DNA of 64,000 bases, from NCBI GenBank assembly GCA_029224185.1, contig CM055201.1, positions 3,129,418 through 3,193,417 of the forward strand, written 5' to 3'. Shown piece after piece: positions 10,209 through 22,463 of this stretch; the first letter of the stretch is position 1, and each line of letters opens with the position of its first letter. Origin of the DNA: Karalla daura (Eukaryota > Chordata > Actinopteri > Chaetodontiformes > Leiognathidae). The notes under the pieces were generated by a model. That model was not told where the DNA came from and made no database searches. It saw nothing but the letters and a program-made list of their open reading frames with translations. Made by a program: the position numbers and the translations under genes.

Positions 10209-11870
10209 GGTTCCAGAGTCAGAAGCCATGAGGATGTCAGTGGTAATTTTGATGAGTGCTGTTTCAGTGCTGTGGAGTGGGCGGAAACCAGACTGGAACT
10301 GTTCATACAGGTTGTTGTGAGATTGTGAGAGTGGAGCTAAGAGGCAACAGTTTTTTCAAGGATTTTGGAGATGAAGGGTAAATTGGAGATAGGACAGAGG
10401 TGGTTGAGGTGGGAGGGGTCAGCGCCAGGTCTTTTTCAAGACTGAGGTAATGGCGGCCGTTTCAAAGGATGAAGGGACGGTTCCCGTGATGAGGGAGGAG
10501 TGGATGATCGCAGAGATTTTAACAAGTTGAGTGGGGAGGGGTTCCAGTTGACAGGTGGAAGGTTTGGATTTCTTTATAAAATCTGTAATTTCTTTGAGAG
10601 GGGGGAGCAAGAAGGAGGAGAGGGAGAGTGTGGGTGGAGGAAGGTCAGCTTGGGTGCTATGGTGAGGCGATGATCCAAGATTCTGGTGTATGTTCCTGAT
10701 TTTTTTGTTGAAAAATGCATCATGGTGTTACAGAAGGATGTAGTGTATAGATGGGCGGGGAGAGAGTCCTGGGATTTGGTGGTCTTGTTGATTTTGTAGT
10801 GATTTTGATTTTCCTTCTTTGGCCATGATTAAGCTGGAATAGTAGAATTGTGTTTAGGTGGTATTAATGGAATCCTTATAACATAGGAGGTGGTTATTGT
10901 ACATTTCTTTGTGTATTGTGAGACTGGTTTCTCTGTAGAGATGTTCAAGCTGCCGATGTTTGGCTTTCATGAGCCGGAGGTTGGGGGTGAACCAAGGAGC
11001 AGAGATGGTGAAAGAGACAGATCTGGATCAGTGATCAGTTATGGGGAGTTCATCAGCTGTTAGGTCATGGGGAGTGACGCCAGAGCAGCAGATTAAATCT
11101 AAAATATGTGATGTGATGAAGTCCTGGATGAGGTGTCCCTTGCCTGTGAGCGAGTGAATGTTGAGCAGGGTAAAGTTGAGTGGAGTGCTGTTGCAGCTGA
11201 TGGTGGTGCTAGCCGACCGAGCTAGGTGGGCTGGCACGCTATGGTTGACAGCCCGGTTGTTGGAGGGTGGACGGTGACGAGTCCACAGTCGAAAGTTGGA
11301 CCAGATAGACTTAATCGCTGTGGAGCTGCTGTGTTGAAAATTCCGACGAGACCCTCAGTGGATGTATCTTCGGGGGGGCTGAAAAATGATGTCTGGCTGG
11401 GGGTGGAGTGCCTCTGGCATAGGACCAGGCCAGTGGCAGTGCTGCAAGTCAGAGTAATGAAGCAGACCCGCCACCAGTAGGTGGACGGGGAGCAGAAAGA
11501 GCCAGGGGCAGACGGACAGGATGCATATTCTACCAGCCCACATTGTGGACGAGAACGCTGGCAGTGTTGACAGCCACGAGACACCAGGCGAGGTTCAGGT
11601 CGGGACAGAGCAGGTAAGGCGGTGGTGCAAGCGAAATGTGAAGATATTCCGTATGTGGGCAATTACACAGTCCGTTTAGGTTACGTAGGACCATAAAACA
11701 AGCCCAGAGCGCGAAAACTTAAGATGATACCGGTGATCAGCAGCAACGGAACATTAAAACTTACAAAGTTACTGGTGAGCAGCGGCAGCTAGCTTCACCA
11801 GCGTTCACTCGTCAGCCACATACTGGCATATTGGTATGGCAGTTTGCCATATTAATTTACCATATTATTC
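10203..11870 (-). mobile_element. L2-like LINE, inverted inside the gypsy element, 3' part missing
   Basis: Read on the minus strand, 11662-11222 is the Ser/Pro-rich leader region. Then 11200-11028 gives FTLLNIHSLTGKGHLIQDF, the start of the apurinic endonuclease domain of L2/CR1-type LINEs. At 10610-10419 come the pre-RT segment FIKKSKPSTCQLEPLPTQL and VPSSFETAAI. The region 10400-10203 continues as degraded SNYRPISN-like sequence and ends at TDILMASDSG. Most of the endonuclease between these blocks is missing or unreadable, and the RT palm and 3' UTR are absent. Frameshifts and stops show it is dead. It separates the gypsy integrase from its RT part. Confidence 0.65.
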
Positions 11871-11879
11871 TGTGAAAGC

Positions 11880-13426
11880 AGTGGAAGGAGCCAGAAGCGG
11901 TGTCACTGGTGATGATGGTGCTGGAGGGGGGAGATGGAGAAAACCCCCGGACCTGGCACTCTTCTCTGTGGCAACCAGCTCTCGTCGTCCCGGCAGGCGG
12001 ACATAGAGGCCCTTCAACAGAGCTTTGCTGATGTGTTCTCCCCTCTTCCAGGGTGCACCGACCTCATACAGCACCACACTGAGTCTCCTCCAGGCGTGAC
12101 AGTACATACATGGCCCTAATGGCATCCTGAACACCAAGCGCAAAGTGGTTCAGGAGGAACTGAGTGCGATGCTGGAGATGGGGGTAATAGAAGAATCTTA
12201 CCTGGTGCAGTTCTGTCGTTCTGCTGAAGGAAGGATGTAATTGTTTTGTGTGGACTACCGCAAGGTGAATGAAGTTTCACAGTTCGATACATTTCCGATG
12301 CCCCGGGTTGACAAGCTCTCGGATCGGCTCAGCACGGCTCGTTTTTTTATGACACTGGATTTAACCAAGGTGTACTGGCAGATCCCCTGTTGCCAGAATC
12401 CTGTGAGAAAACCGCCTTTACTCCGTACAATTTGAACCAATTTGTTACACTTCCATTCGGGTTGTTTGGAGCCCCAGCCCCAGTTTGGAGCTTCCAGCAC
12501 CTCATAGGGTGCTGCGGCTGCATGCCGCATATGCAACCACCTACATAGATTATGTGGTCTTCTATAGTGGCAGCTGGGTGGAGCACGAGCGGCAGGTGGC
12601 TGCAGTGCTCGACTCTTTGAGGCAGGTGGGGCTCACAGCCAACCCGAGGAAATGTGGAGATGGACAGACAGATGGGGAGACAGGGAGATACAGTATCTGG
12701 GGCACTGCCTGGGCAGCGGTCATGTGCGCCCCCTGCAGCCATCATTTCCTGTCATCACTTCCTGTCCGAGGCCCAGGTCCAAAAAGGAGGTCAGGCAGTT
12801 CTTGGGGCTGGCAGGGTACTATCGGCAATTCATCCCGCATTTCGCCAACCTGGCTGTACCCTTGACTGACCTGACCCATAAGAGTGCCTCATACGCGGTC
12901 CAGTGGACCGAGTAGTGTCAGCAGGTGTTTGAGCAGTTAAAACAAGCCCTCTGCAGGGACCCCTTGCTATTTTCCATGATTTCATGAGGCCATTCGTACT
13001 ACACACAGACGCTTCCACCTGGGGGGTGGGGGTTGTGCTGTCCCAGAATGTCTGGGGGCTGGCCGCCCAGTGGAGTACATCAGCTGGAAATTGTTGAGTC
13101 CCACTACAGTACTGTAGAAAACGAATGTCTGGCAATCAGGTAGGCGGTCGGTGCCCTCTGCTACTACCTCCTGGGTTTACCCTTCACCCTCTACTCGGAC
13201 CATGCCCCTTTACAATAGCTCCACTGTATGAAGGACACAAACAGGCGGATCACCCGGTGGTACCTGGCATTACAGCCTTTTAAATTCTGGGTGATCCACC
13301 AACCGGGGTCTGAAATGGCAGTGGCTGATTTCCGGTCCTGTCCTTCACAGGAGGGGAGAGAGGCGGGGTGGAGGGAGTGGGCTCGACTAGGCAGAACCCC
13401 GGCCAGCTTCTGCCGGGGAGGTATGT
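11880..13426 (+). pseudogene. Ty3/gypsy reverse transcriptase and RNase H remnant
   Basis: These domains make and process retrotransposon cDNA. The linker before RT (SSSRQADIEALQQSFADVFS, then HTESPPGVTV) begins near 11975. RT motifs follow in several frames: FCVDYRKVNE near 12243, TLDLTKVYWQIP near 12350, FGLFGAP near 12460, and the catalytic box as YIDYVV near 12541 where YLDD is expected, so a catalytic Asp is lost. RQFLGLAGYYRQFIPHF lies near 12805. RNase H begins with HTDASTWGVGVVLSQ near 13005, and the C-terminus MKDTNRRITRWYLALQPF leads to MAVADF near 13320. At least six frame changes are needed. The frame ends at a TGA overlapping the candidate 3' LTR, with no integrase after RNase H. 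Confidence 0.8.
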
Positions 13427-13680
13427 GAGGGTGGAGCAGTGCAGCGCAGGCTGGTGGGGCAGCCTGTCACACACACCGGCGGACAATCAGGGCTTAATGA
13501 CTGTGTTTGCTTCCAGTCATTTAGGGGGAAAGAAGGGACATAGCGGGGTAGTTAGGAGATGGAGGTCGCTGAAAGAGCAACTAGACTGGAGCCAGTGGAC
13601 TTGTGTGTGTGTGTGTTGTATGAGTGAATATAACAATAAATGCTGTCTCAAGTTTCATCTCTGAGGAAAAGGCCCAGACT
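13424..13680 (+). mobile_element. Candidate 3' LTR of the Gmr1-like element
   Basis: A purine-rich tract (GCCGGGGAGGTA) directly precedes TGTGAGGGTGG, the expected polypurine tract and LTR start. An AATAAA signal is at 13635-13640 after a (TG)n tract. The 5' LTR is missing and the right end is uncertain. Confidence 0.35.
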
Positions 13681-13750
13681 CTCAAACTCAAAAACAGTCT
13701 ACCATGACTCCAAAATTTTGTCTTGCTTAATAAACATGTATTAAGTAAGC

Positions 13751-14270
13751 TTAATGCTTGACTCCACTCGGCCTTGTGTGTGTGTCCATTACCTGGAATG
13801 TGTAACTCGGTACTGTTTTTCTAGTACCTGCTCGCCTGCCGGGCCAAGTCAGGCTGAGTAGGGCTGGATGTCACCAGAAACATCAGTGCATCAGTGCAAG
13901 TTATAAAAAACAAACAAGAAAAGCAAGCAAGAAAACTTTCCTCCCACAGTGAAGTTGGACTGGATACAGAAAAGAACATACTTTGTGTCGCTGTGTGTTT
14001 TGCGGTCTGATCTCTGTAGTATTTCCCAAATTACCCTTGTTTTTCTGCAGTATTTTGTTTCACTGCCACCAGCAGCTTCTGGAACAACACTTTTCTTGCT
14101 ATTGCAAACAGCCACATATCCAGGATCAAAATTATCATCCCCCCGATTTTTTCCATTATGTGCATATTGTTGTTGCTTTTCTTCCCCCTACTTTTAAGCA
14201 GAAGTCAAGGATGTCCTGTTGATGTTCATGTGTTGCTATGACAACCAGGTACTCTCAAGGTTGCATTGTT
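13751..14270. mobile_element. MITE family M1, copy A
   Basis: Shares TTCCTCCCACAGTGAAGTTG, GACTGGATACAGAAAAG and GCTATGACAACCAG blocks with copies at 39497-39897 and 41270-41720. The left end has the ACTCCACTCGGCCTTG...CCATTACCTGG arrangement. No transposase; probably hAT-derived. Confidence 0.6.
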
Positions 14271-14439
14271 TTGTAAAGGAAAATTATATATAAACTGAAA
14301 ACCTGCGATGCACGGAAGCCGCGAAATCTGAACTGTGAAATAGAGGGAATGCTGTATTGGGACTACGTGTTGGTGAAAGTCTGGAGTCTATTGTATGCGA
14401 CCTTTGTGGACCTTGGAAAAGGAAGAATGAAAGAAGGAA

Positions 14440-15090
14440 GAAGAAGATTTTTTTTATTTTCACAACCACATTTCATTTCGAAGTGGATGCCGTGTTTTGG
14501 ACATGCTATAGTCTACACAGAGGAGGGACGTAAGGCGCCAGTTCTTCATCTCATGCAGGTTTCCTTTGAGAGCTACCACAGCTCTGTTTGCATTTAGACA
14601 GTCAGTCCAGGAGCCCCCCCCCCATCTCTGATGCTCCGCAGAGCAACATGTAGCTCCCCCACCTGCAGTGGCAGGTCCAGCAGTGAGTTGTATTGTCACA
14701 GAAACTCTCCATAAATCATTGTCCTCTTCCAACTCACTGCTGTCCTGAGACGAGTAAAAGTCCTCTGCTTGTCTCCTCTTGTTTCTTGCCCTGTGGTCAA
14801 GAGTAGAAAGTGGATGGTCTTCTGCCTCAGCTCCTTCTCCAGGCTGAAAAAGAAGCTACAGGGAGCATCCATCTCTGTACTATTCTGATTCTGGGACCTG
14901 ACCAGTGCATGCTGTCCCTTGGTGTCTTGCAGGTCGGCCAAGGTCATTCTTTTGGACTTGTGGATTTCAATATAAACTCTGTTTCTTGTGAAATCACTGA
15001 TAATTTCCAGTTCCACAATCTCAGTTCCAAGGTCGCTAAGAGATCAACAAATATCGCAAATGGCACTGACAGTACTTTTATTTCTGTTTT
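14440..15090 (-). pseudogene. L1-Tx1-like LINE fragment (endonuclease-RT junction)
   Basis: On the minus strand MDAPCSFFFSLEKELRQKTI followed by HFLL..TGQE matches the linker between endonuclease and RT in fish L1-Tx1 LINEs. Further on, GNLHEMKNWRLTSLLCVDY matches the first RT motif, after which the element is cut. Several frames are needed. The segment next in the protein (DYKVLSKVLANRLREAV) occurs in the separate copy at 40030-41000, so both belong to the same family. Confidence 0.65.
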
Positions 15091-15094
15091 TCCA

Positions 15095-15889
15095 TGGTCC
15101 CACTACTGCCTAAGACATGTAAAATTACTATTTCTTTGTCTAAAAGCAGTCCGAAAATCGTTTTAAAATGTCAGTGTGCAGTTTTAGGTAAAATATTCTT
15201 CATTAAAACATGACATAAAACCAAGGATTGATTGATATAACTGACTGCAATAAATTACATTCCCTAAACATGTTTGAAACAATAAAGATGGTCTCGCCTG
15301 GCTAAGGAGATTCTGTCCTCTCTAAGGTGCCATAAGGGACCATGTGTACTGTCTGCAGTCTGCGTGCATCCGGCTCCACACATCCATCAGGAGTTGACCA
15401 GCTGCTTCAGCGTGTGCTGAGAGGCAGATTGAGGCTCTGCATGGTTCCCCACCTTAAGGCCTGCACAAGCTTCCACGACCACGCGACACATGGCACGTGG
15501 CTTTCGGGCACTTGCCCTGCTTCGCCCATAGTTCTGCGACTGTAACGTTCTTGGCCACCACAAGGGGGCAGTACAAATCTATACTCAGGCCTGTCCTGTC
15601 CCCGGAGTACACGAAGAAGAACGAGATGTAAACAACTCTGATCCTAGTATTTCGGCGACACGAACACTCCTCCCACCCTCGCGTCTGTGCTGTCTCATGC
15701 CATGAGTTTGCACAGTGGAAACCGTCTTTGTACTCTGTCAGGTCTGGATTATAGAGGCGGGTGTAGCGGCAGACTTCCTCACCAAGTCTTTCGTCTGAAA
15801 CAGCAGGGTGTGCTGCTGGAACTGTGCCTTAGCTAGGACACACCTCTGCATTACCACGCACTCGTCCTCAAGCAAGGAAGGAGTGAATG
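15095..15889. other. Unassigned region
   Basis: No recognised gene. GC content rises in 15330-15720 and short frames appear, but no motif could be identified. Non-coding repeat is likely. Confidence 0.45.
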
Positions 15890-15897
15890 TTCTAGAG

Positions 15898-16542
15898 CAG
15901 TGGTCCCCAACCCCCGGGCCGTGGACCAGTACCGGTCCATGGATCAATTGGTGTCGGGCCGCACAAGAAATAAGTAATTATTTCAGCTTTATGTATTATC
16001 TGATTCTGGACGATCTTTTATTTTGAAATACCTTTTATTTTGAAAAATGATTCTCCCAGCGATGTCTGACGCTAGTTTCACCCTACGCAAAATAGACAAA
16101 AGGGGCCCAGTGCGATTTCGACACGAGCTAAAAACTGAGATGTTTTCTGACTTTCATCATTTGGGGGGGGGGTTATTCTTCAATGTGCCGCCGCACAAAC
16201 TGTCACTGCAGTGTTTCACAGCAACACTGGTCACTCGGCCGATCGCACTCCCTTTGCCTGCCTCACCCAATTCACCTTTCTACTCCACCCTTGTTTCCCT
16301 CACTCTCACCTCACCCCTCTCTCCCACCTTACCTCATCATTTCCATCACCCACTTTTCCAATTTTTCCTTCCCTCCCTGGAGCCCCGGGGAGTGTCCTCC
16401 AGTGGGCCAGCCACCAGCATATCTGCCAAGCTCTGTACTGTACTGCGCTCACGCCAGACATATTTCGCGGTTCCAGACTACTTTTCCTGAATGGAAAAGC
16501 GGTCAAAACGGCTCTTTTGATGGTTAAGATTGCCAACGCCTG
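15898..16542. mobile_element. hAT-Charlie-like MITE
   Basis: The left terminus CAGTGGTCCCCAACCCCCGG is a widespread hAT terminus. The right end closes with TTGCCAACGCCTG. Flanks TTCTAGAG (15890-15897) and AGCTAGAG (16543-16550) match at 6 of 8, a worn target duplication. The C-rich pyrimidine tract at 16230-16385 creates overlapping false frames. Confidence 0.6.
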
Positions 16543-16552
16543 AGCTAGAGCA

Positions 16553-16660
16553 AGTGTCCAGGGAGAGGGTGGTCTAGGTGTCCCTGCTTAGACTGCTGCC
16601 CCCGCAAACCGTCCCAGGATAAAGCGGAAGAAGATGGATGGATGAATGGATGGGAGTGAA
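16553..16660 (+). repeat. Retroposon 3' end with (GATG)n tail
   Basis: CCCTGCTTAGACTGCTGCCC, then GATAAAGCGGAAGAAGATGG and a GGATGGATGAATGGATGG tail form the familiar 3' terminus of a teleost RTE-like retroposon. The 5' part is not recognisable. Confidence 0.6.
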
Positions 16661-16664
16661 GCTG

Positions 16665-18780
16665 TGGCAAAGACAGTCAGGGTTTAACATGTATTTTGTT
16701 AAACCTGCCGTGGAAGGTTTGTTTTCCTCTCAGGGTGTTTAATGTTTGTCATTGTCTTTGTGCTATTATGTATCTGAGTGCTACTGTTACTCAGTGCTGT
16801 GTAGATAAAAGCATAACTTTTTTTTAAAAACAAAACTTGTTTCGAGTCAGATAAAGGTAAATGGAAAACAGCCACAGCGCCACACTACGGTGCCACTGGG
16901 CTTATAGTCAGATAACTAATGTACCCAATGAATTTCAATGAGCCCCCCTGAGGAGGCATATCTTGAATAACTCAGCCGCTGTGACAGCTCAAATCCATTT
17001 TATGGCACATTCACTTATGAGTGATCACACCATCACATACCAATCCTAAAACTGAGTATCATACTTTTGGTTTTTCCTAGAGCAAACATGAAATTCAGTA
17101 TTGAGTTGAGAATTCCTACTCTCTTTAGATGATGACAGACCCCATCTCACCTTCAAATGAAATCTTTTGTATTATACAAGTACATACAAGCACACATACA
17201 AATTATACAAGCACACAAATAATCATTGCTCCAAAATATATATGGTATGATATGGTATGGTAATGATATATGATATATGTTGTATAATTGGATAAATTGT
17301 ATTTTTAAGAATAGTTTTAATACACATTACTTTTTACTTAGCAGAGGTCAGAATACACCAATGACAATAATACCAATTTTGGCCAGTAGACAACATAAAA
17401 AATGACACAATGTCCCTTTCAGAATCACTGATCTAAGCAATAGCAGATGAAAGCATACATCAGCACCTCCATGCTGGCCTGAGAAAGAAATGAGCAGACT
17501 CTGGCTATAAACTTAAAGGATAACTGTTACTCCCCTCTCCAGTTGAAGTCGTGTATTGCATTTAAACATAAGGTGCACTCGAGCACGTCACCTATTCAAA
17601 CTTATTTAAATGATGGTACCCGCCACGTATCAAAAAGCCTCTCTTGCTGAACTTCTCCAGTGTCTCTGTGCTGATTCACAGGAAAAATGTGTTGGTGTCA
17701 TTTGTCCCTTGCTGGTAGCCGTAGTTTCAAAATGGCAGAATGTCATGGCGTTTCCCTACCATTCACCTTGGTGATTCCACTGAATCAGTACGTTTTCAGC
17801 TTTGGAAATGTTAAATTTGAAGTCTTTTTTTTCATGCAATTTTTAAAATATCAGCAGAAGGAAGACATCTTAAAGTGACAAGAAATGACATGGGGCCATC
17901 TCAGGTTATCTGCTATATTCATTTTATGAGACATTCTCTATTTCATTTTGTTGTTCATTTCACTATGGACAAAATGGCTAATGTTCCAAATATTCAAAAG
18001 TTATAATGTGTAACAGTTTACACATAAATGAGCAGTACATCAGTTCCCCTTTTCACTGTGATATTGTAATATGTGTCAATACCATGTAAATACCATGTAA
18101 ATTTACACCACAAAATTGACCACATTTTGATACAAATATTTTTATGAGAATGGTATTGGATAAATCCATTTTCCATACGGTTATCAAATGTTAATTGGAA
18201 TGATAATACCTGGGTTGCCATTCTTAGTATATTTGTTTTACATTTTTATGAAATTAATGATAGCAACAGGACTGACATGTAAGTAACAGGGATGATGGGA
18301 GACGTTCTTCCAAACACTATATTTTTATATCGTGAAATAAAATACTGTAATTATTGTTATTTCATTATATTTTAATAGTAACAGAGTAGTAACAGAGTCA
18401 TTAACATTTTATGCTATCAACAAACAGAGTTGAGCGGCTGATAAAAGAAATGAATATGAAAATGATGGGACACATTCTTCAGAACATTTCACATATTTGA
18501 TTTTTGCAAGAATATTACTACATTTGTTGCTGCAAAAATTCTGTGTATTATGTATTCCACTTGCTTCCTGTTGATTTTGTTTAACTTATGTTGTGAGAAT
18601 ATCTTATAGTGATGTTGGAATTATTATTATTATCTAACCTTGAAGGACCTGCTTCTTCCTGACAAAGTTTTGTTATTCGTCATCAATATTTCAAAATGCT
18701 CTGTCAGGCAAGAACTTCATTGTAGAAGCTTCAAAATTGCATAATATAATAATATAATTACATAATTGCATTGTATGCCT
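16665..18780. other. Unassigned AT-rich region
   Basis: Long AT-rich stretch without credible coding. It contains TGATATGGTATGG and TATATG runs near 17240-17280. Confidence 0.5.
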
Positions 18781-20185
18781 GAACAGCCAGGTAATGGCCG
18801 TGTCAATGGGTGTTGAAATTTTCAAAACCCCCTCCCCATGAAGTTTTTTGTGGAGTAGAAATATGAAAGTTGTAGGCTTATACAGTTTATAGAGATGCAC
18901 AAAAAAATCTCTTCCACTGAATGTCAGAACTAGACAGGAAGTCGGCCATTTTGGTTTCAATGGAAAAGTGATGCTATTTCAGTACATCACTTGTTACCCA
19001 AGTCCAACTACAAATTTCATCCCATCAACTTCATATTGTATAAGATCACCTAAATGGCAATGTGACAAAAGTTCAGAAAAGATTTTCTCTATGTCAAGAG
19101 GTGTAGCTGCATGGCAGCCATAGTAGAGAGACGGTTCATTATCAGAATCACAGGAATGCTGCTCAGCCCAGAATAGATTCCTCCTCAAAATGTGCTAAAA
19201 AAGAGAAGAGTCTTTGGATGACCTATGACCTGGATTAACTCCACAGTTGCCAAAGCCTTGATGGGCGCAAATGCGAGGACCTGCTCACAGCTGCTTGTAG
19301 CTTTAATTGAGGTCGAAATTGTAACTTCTATATATATATTTTTTATCATTGTAATATTTATCATTATTCTATCCAAAAGTAAATTGCATTTTAGGAGGCC
19401 TGAACATGCTCAACGGACGGGCAAAAATGTACACGTACAAATATCGCTGAAAATGCATGGAGTAGAAATGCGCAACTGTGCCACCTAGAAAATTTCAACA
19501 GCAAGCCCAATTTTTGAGTTTTGCCTAAACGCATGAAATTTGGTGGGTTTATAGAACACAAGGAGGGGCACAAAAAATCCTCTTGAAGCCCCGCCCTCAA
19601 CCCAACAGAAAGTCGGCCATTTTTACTCGTTTGTGAAGGAGCTGTTCCTAGGACTACATTCTGATTGACTTCAAATTAGATACAGATAATCCAGAGACAA
19701 CGGTGACCAAAGAATCAAGAGTCAAGACTCAAAAGAATTTCTGTAGGTCAAAGGGTGTGGTTGCTAAGATGTGTCAAAATTTGGTGATTTTGTTTTTCAT
19801 GCGCTTTCAATTTGAACAGCTGTCACGCCTACATTATCATGGCAGCTCGAGACTTGCTGGACATGGAGTGCTCCACTTTTTCTCTTTCTCCACAGAAAGT
19901 GTCCAGGTTTTACGGTTACTCCTACATAATTGACAAAATCAAATGTATTCCACTCATAATACATGCACAGTAAGTTGGTGAAGCCACTTTTTGAATGCAC
20001 TGAAGCTACCACCAATGGTATCTATGTGGCGGGTACGAATAGCGATAAGCCGTCACGAAGACACTCATACACTCATACATGGCGTATTATGAGTGTCTTT
20101 GTGACAATTGGCTTCAACTTTGGCATAAATCATCTGTGGACTAAGCTAAGAAAGGGTGTGGCCATTAGCGACATTTATTCATTTT
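18780..20185 (+). repeat. Long interspersed repeat R1, copy 1
   Basis: Contains repeated GGAAGTCGGCCATTTT motifs (near 18935 and 19605), AATTTCTGTAGGTCAAAG and GTGGTTGCTAAGATGTG. The second copy at 50810-51615 carries these blocks in reverse complement. The matching frames in the two copies look protein-like only because the DNA is shared; both are interrupted, so I treat the family as non-coding. Superfamily unknown. Confidence 0.6.
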
Positions 20186-21782
20186 TTGTCTTCAAGCCTT
20201 GGTTTGCATTTATTAACTTTTGTTTTTCTTCTTGCACTGTAAATAAATCTGCACCTTACTAAGCACTACAAGATGCTTTCTTCATATTATTATCATTTTA
20301 TTTAATTGCCCTTGTTTAGTTTAGTGCAATCAGTGTTTTTTTACCGAGTAAGGTCAAGACGGAAATGTCACTGCCGCCACATATTAAACAAATGCTTTCA
20401 GCTTTTAACACCATATTTGACCATTTGGACAAATGCATAGTTTCTGCAGAGCATATAGTATCCCTGGAAAAATATAAGTGTTAATTATAACATAAATATA
20501 AGCATCTCCCTCTCCACCCTCTCTCTCTTGTTCATGTCTGAGGCTGTAATGGTCACAGGCAAATTAAAACTAATTTTCTGACTATTGTATGTTCCACCTT
20601 CAAGAACAAAATCACGGATTTAATTACAACAAATCTGACAGCTGATTATTAAGATATCTCTACATAGGTTTTGCATATACTCCAAAGGGCTGAAGAGCAA
20701 AATCCAATTTAGTTTTTCAATGTCATTACCCAGGGGTTGGGGTGAAATCTACGGGACACTCATGGAGTTAATCATTATCCTGTTTGTTTTGACTCTGGAT
20801 AGCTTGAACAAAGATTGTGAAAAAACAAATGTTCTTATTGGGTCACTATCAGCCTTGATGGTTAAACTTTCAACATCATTGTTGTTTTTAGATAACAGAC
20901 AGTGAATTTCTTCATCAAAGAAAAATAAGCAGAGAAAGCATAGCACAGTGTGTTTGAATTTGGTTGGTACCATCATGAGACAAGAAAGCAAGAGACTTTG
21001 CTTAAAGCTTGTCTTTTTGACAAGGGTTAGGTATTGGCCACAACAGTGGATCAAAATTCTGTCCTTTGCTAGGATACTGGAAGTTGTTAGATTTCAGCTA
21101 AACATGATTGAATCTTCCCAAGACTTCACATGTGATGAAAATCACAGCCCTAAGACACCCACATGCCCATATTCACTGACAGTTCTAGGACCCCTTGCTG
21201 GTAACAGGAAATTACGTGAGTTGTCTTGCTTAAACTTACATCACGCAGCAGAGGCATAATCGCTTGTTCTCTTTAGTTTTATTTCACAGGATATCACCTA
21301 CAACAATCTAAACAATGTATTTTTTGCAAGGTGGTTGATCAGACTCCCCTCAATCGTGGTCAGAAAAGCCTCAAAACTTTGATAAGACGTTTGGTAAACT
21401 CTTCTGCCTGGATGAACAAGGCTGTTGTATTATTTCTGGAGAGAGTGGACAAGGTGAACATCCTAGTGGACAGTCCATTCACTGTGACTCCATTCACTGT
21501 GAATGGACTGTGAGAGCCAGTGCTGTTGCTGAAGGCAACGTGGACAGTGCCTGCAGCAACCTGAACTTGGCACAACAGTTGGTGGCGAAGTGTTCAAAAC
21601 CCTATTGAGAACAAGGATGAACTCTTTTTGGGAGGAAGAAGAGCTTGTTTACATCCAGCACATTATTGGCAGCTATCATGGATGTTATTGATGAGGGGCT
21701 TGCCAAAGAAGGCAAGCATCAGCATTAACTTGTCCCTCCAGGTGTATTTAAGTGCCGAATGAAAATCTGGGAGTGTAACATT
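20186..21782. other. Unassigned region
   Basis: No supported gene. A short CATTCACTGTGA direct duplication lies at 21476-21500. Confidence 0.45.
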
Positions 21783-21919
21783 CTTGTTGTTAGGACTGCT
21801 TGATAATGGAAAAAGTATAATTTTTTGGGTCGATATTGAAATTACAATTATGCAACATGATTATTTCTGTCATGAACTGTGTGGTCTGACCAATCAGAAA
21901 GCTTGCTTCTATACCAATT

Positions 21920-22305
21920 GCCTGTTCTCTCCCCCTCTGCTCAATGTCACACCCCTGTTCTGTCCTCCAATCCGGTTCCTGCTTCCAAGATTTTCCAGCA
22001 CTCTTTCCTGTTCTTGTCTGCCTTGTCATTTTTGCCTGATCCTTACTTTGACTGTGTTTTCCGCCTGCCTTTTCGACCTTTTCTCTCTCCCCTCCCTGAT
22101 CGACCCGTGTTCCTGAACAAGTTTCTGTTGTGTCTCAGCCCTGGTATTTGATCTGCTTTCGTGTTTGACTCTCCTGCTAACAGTGTTAGCTTAGGCTTCA
22201 GGCCTAGTCTGTCTGTACCTGTATTCACTTGATGTGAATAAAATCCCTTGAAACGATCTCTGTGAGTGTGTGTTTGCAACTGGGTTTTCCCGTGGCCCAT
22301 GTGAA
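21920..22305 (+). mobile_element. Possible LTR (R-U5 part) nested in the hAT element
   Basis: T/C-rich sequence with repeated TGCCT and TTTGCCTGATCC blocks leads to AATAAAATCCCTTGAAACGA then TCTCTGTGAGTGTGTGTTTG. This resembles the polyadenylation and R-U5 region of teleost gypsy LTRs. No internal region was seen. Boundaries are approximate. Confidence 0.4.
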
Positions 22306-22390
22306 TTTCACATGAGGTTGAGAATGTGTTGCATTTATTAAAAAGACACCTTTTTACAATTCTTTAATTGAAATGCTAACATTTATTGGA

Positions 22391-22463
22391 TTTTTTGAAC
22401 TATTAAAATGAATAATATAACAGTAAATATCTGTTATATCATTCATTTTAACAGTTCAAAAAA
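22391..22463. repeat. 33-bp-arm hairpin
   Basis: Left arm 22391-22423 and right arm 22431-22463 are inverted repeats differing at two positions, separated by the 7-base loop TAAATAT. Both differences are G-U tolerant transitions in one transcript orientation. Confidence 0.85.

Noticed and set aside
9690..13460. Near-match of TGCAGCGCAAGCTGGTG (9690) with a segment at 13438 as a possible LTR pair
   Set aside because: The match is only about 17 bases and the first copy is within the integrase frame, so it does not support a 5' LTR.
16047..16543. Three overlapping plus-strand frames of 110-147 codons
   Set aside because: Pyrimidine-rich DNA inside a hAT MITE keeps all three frames open; no motif is shared with proteins.
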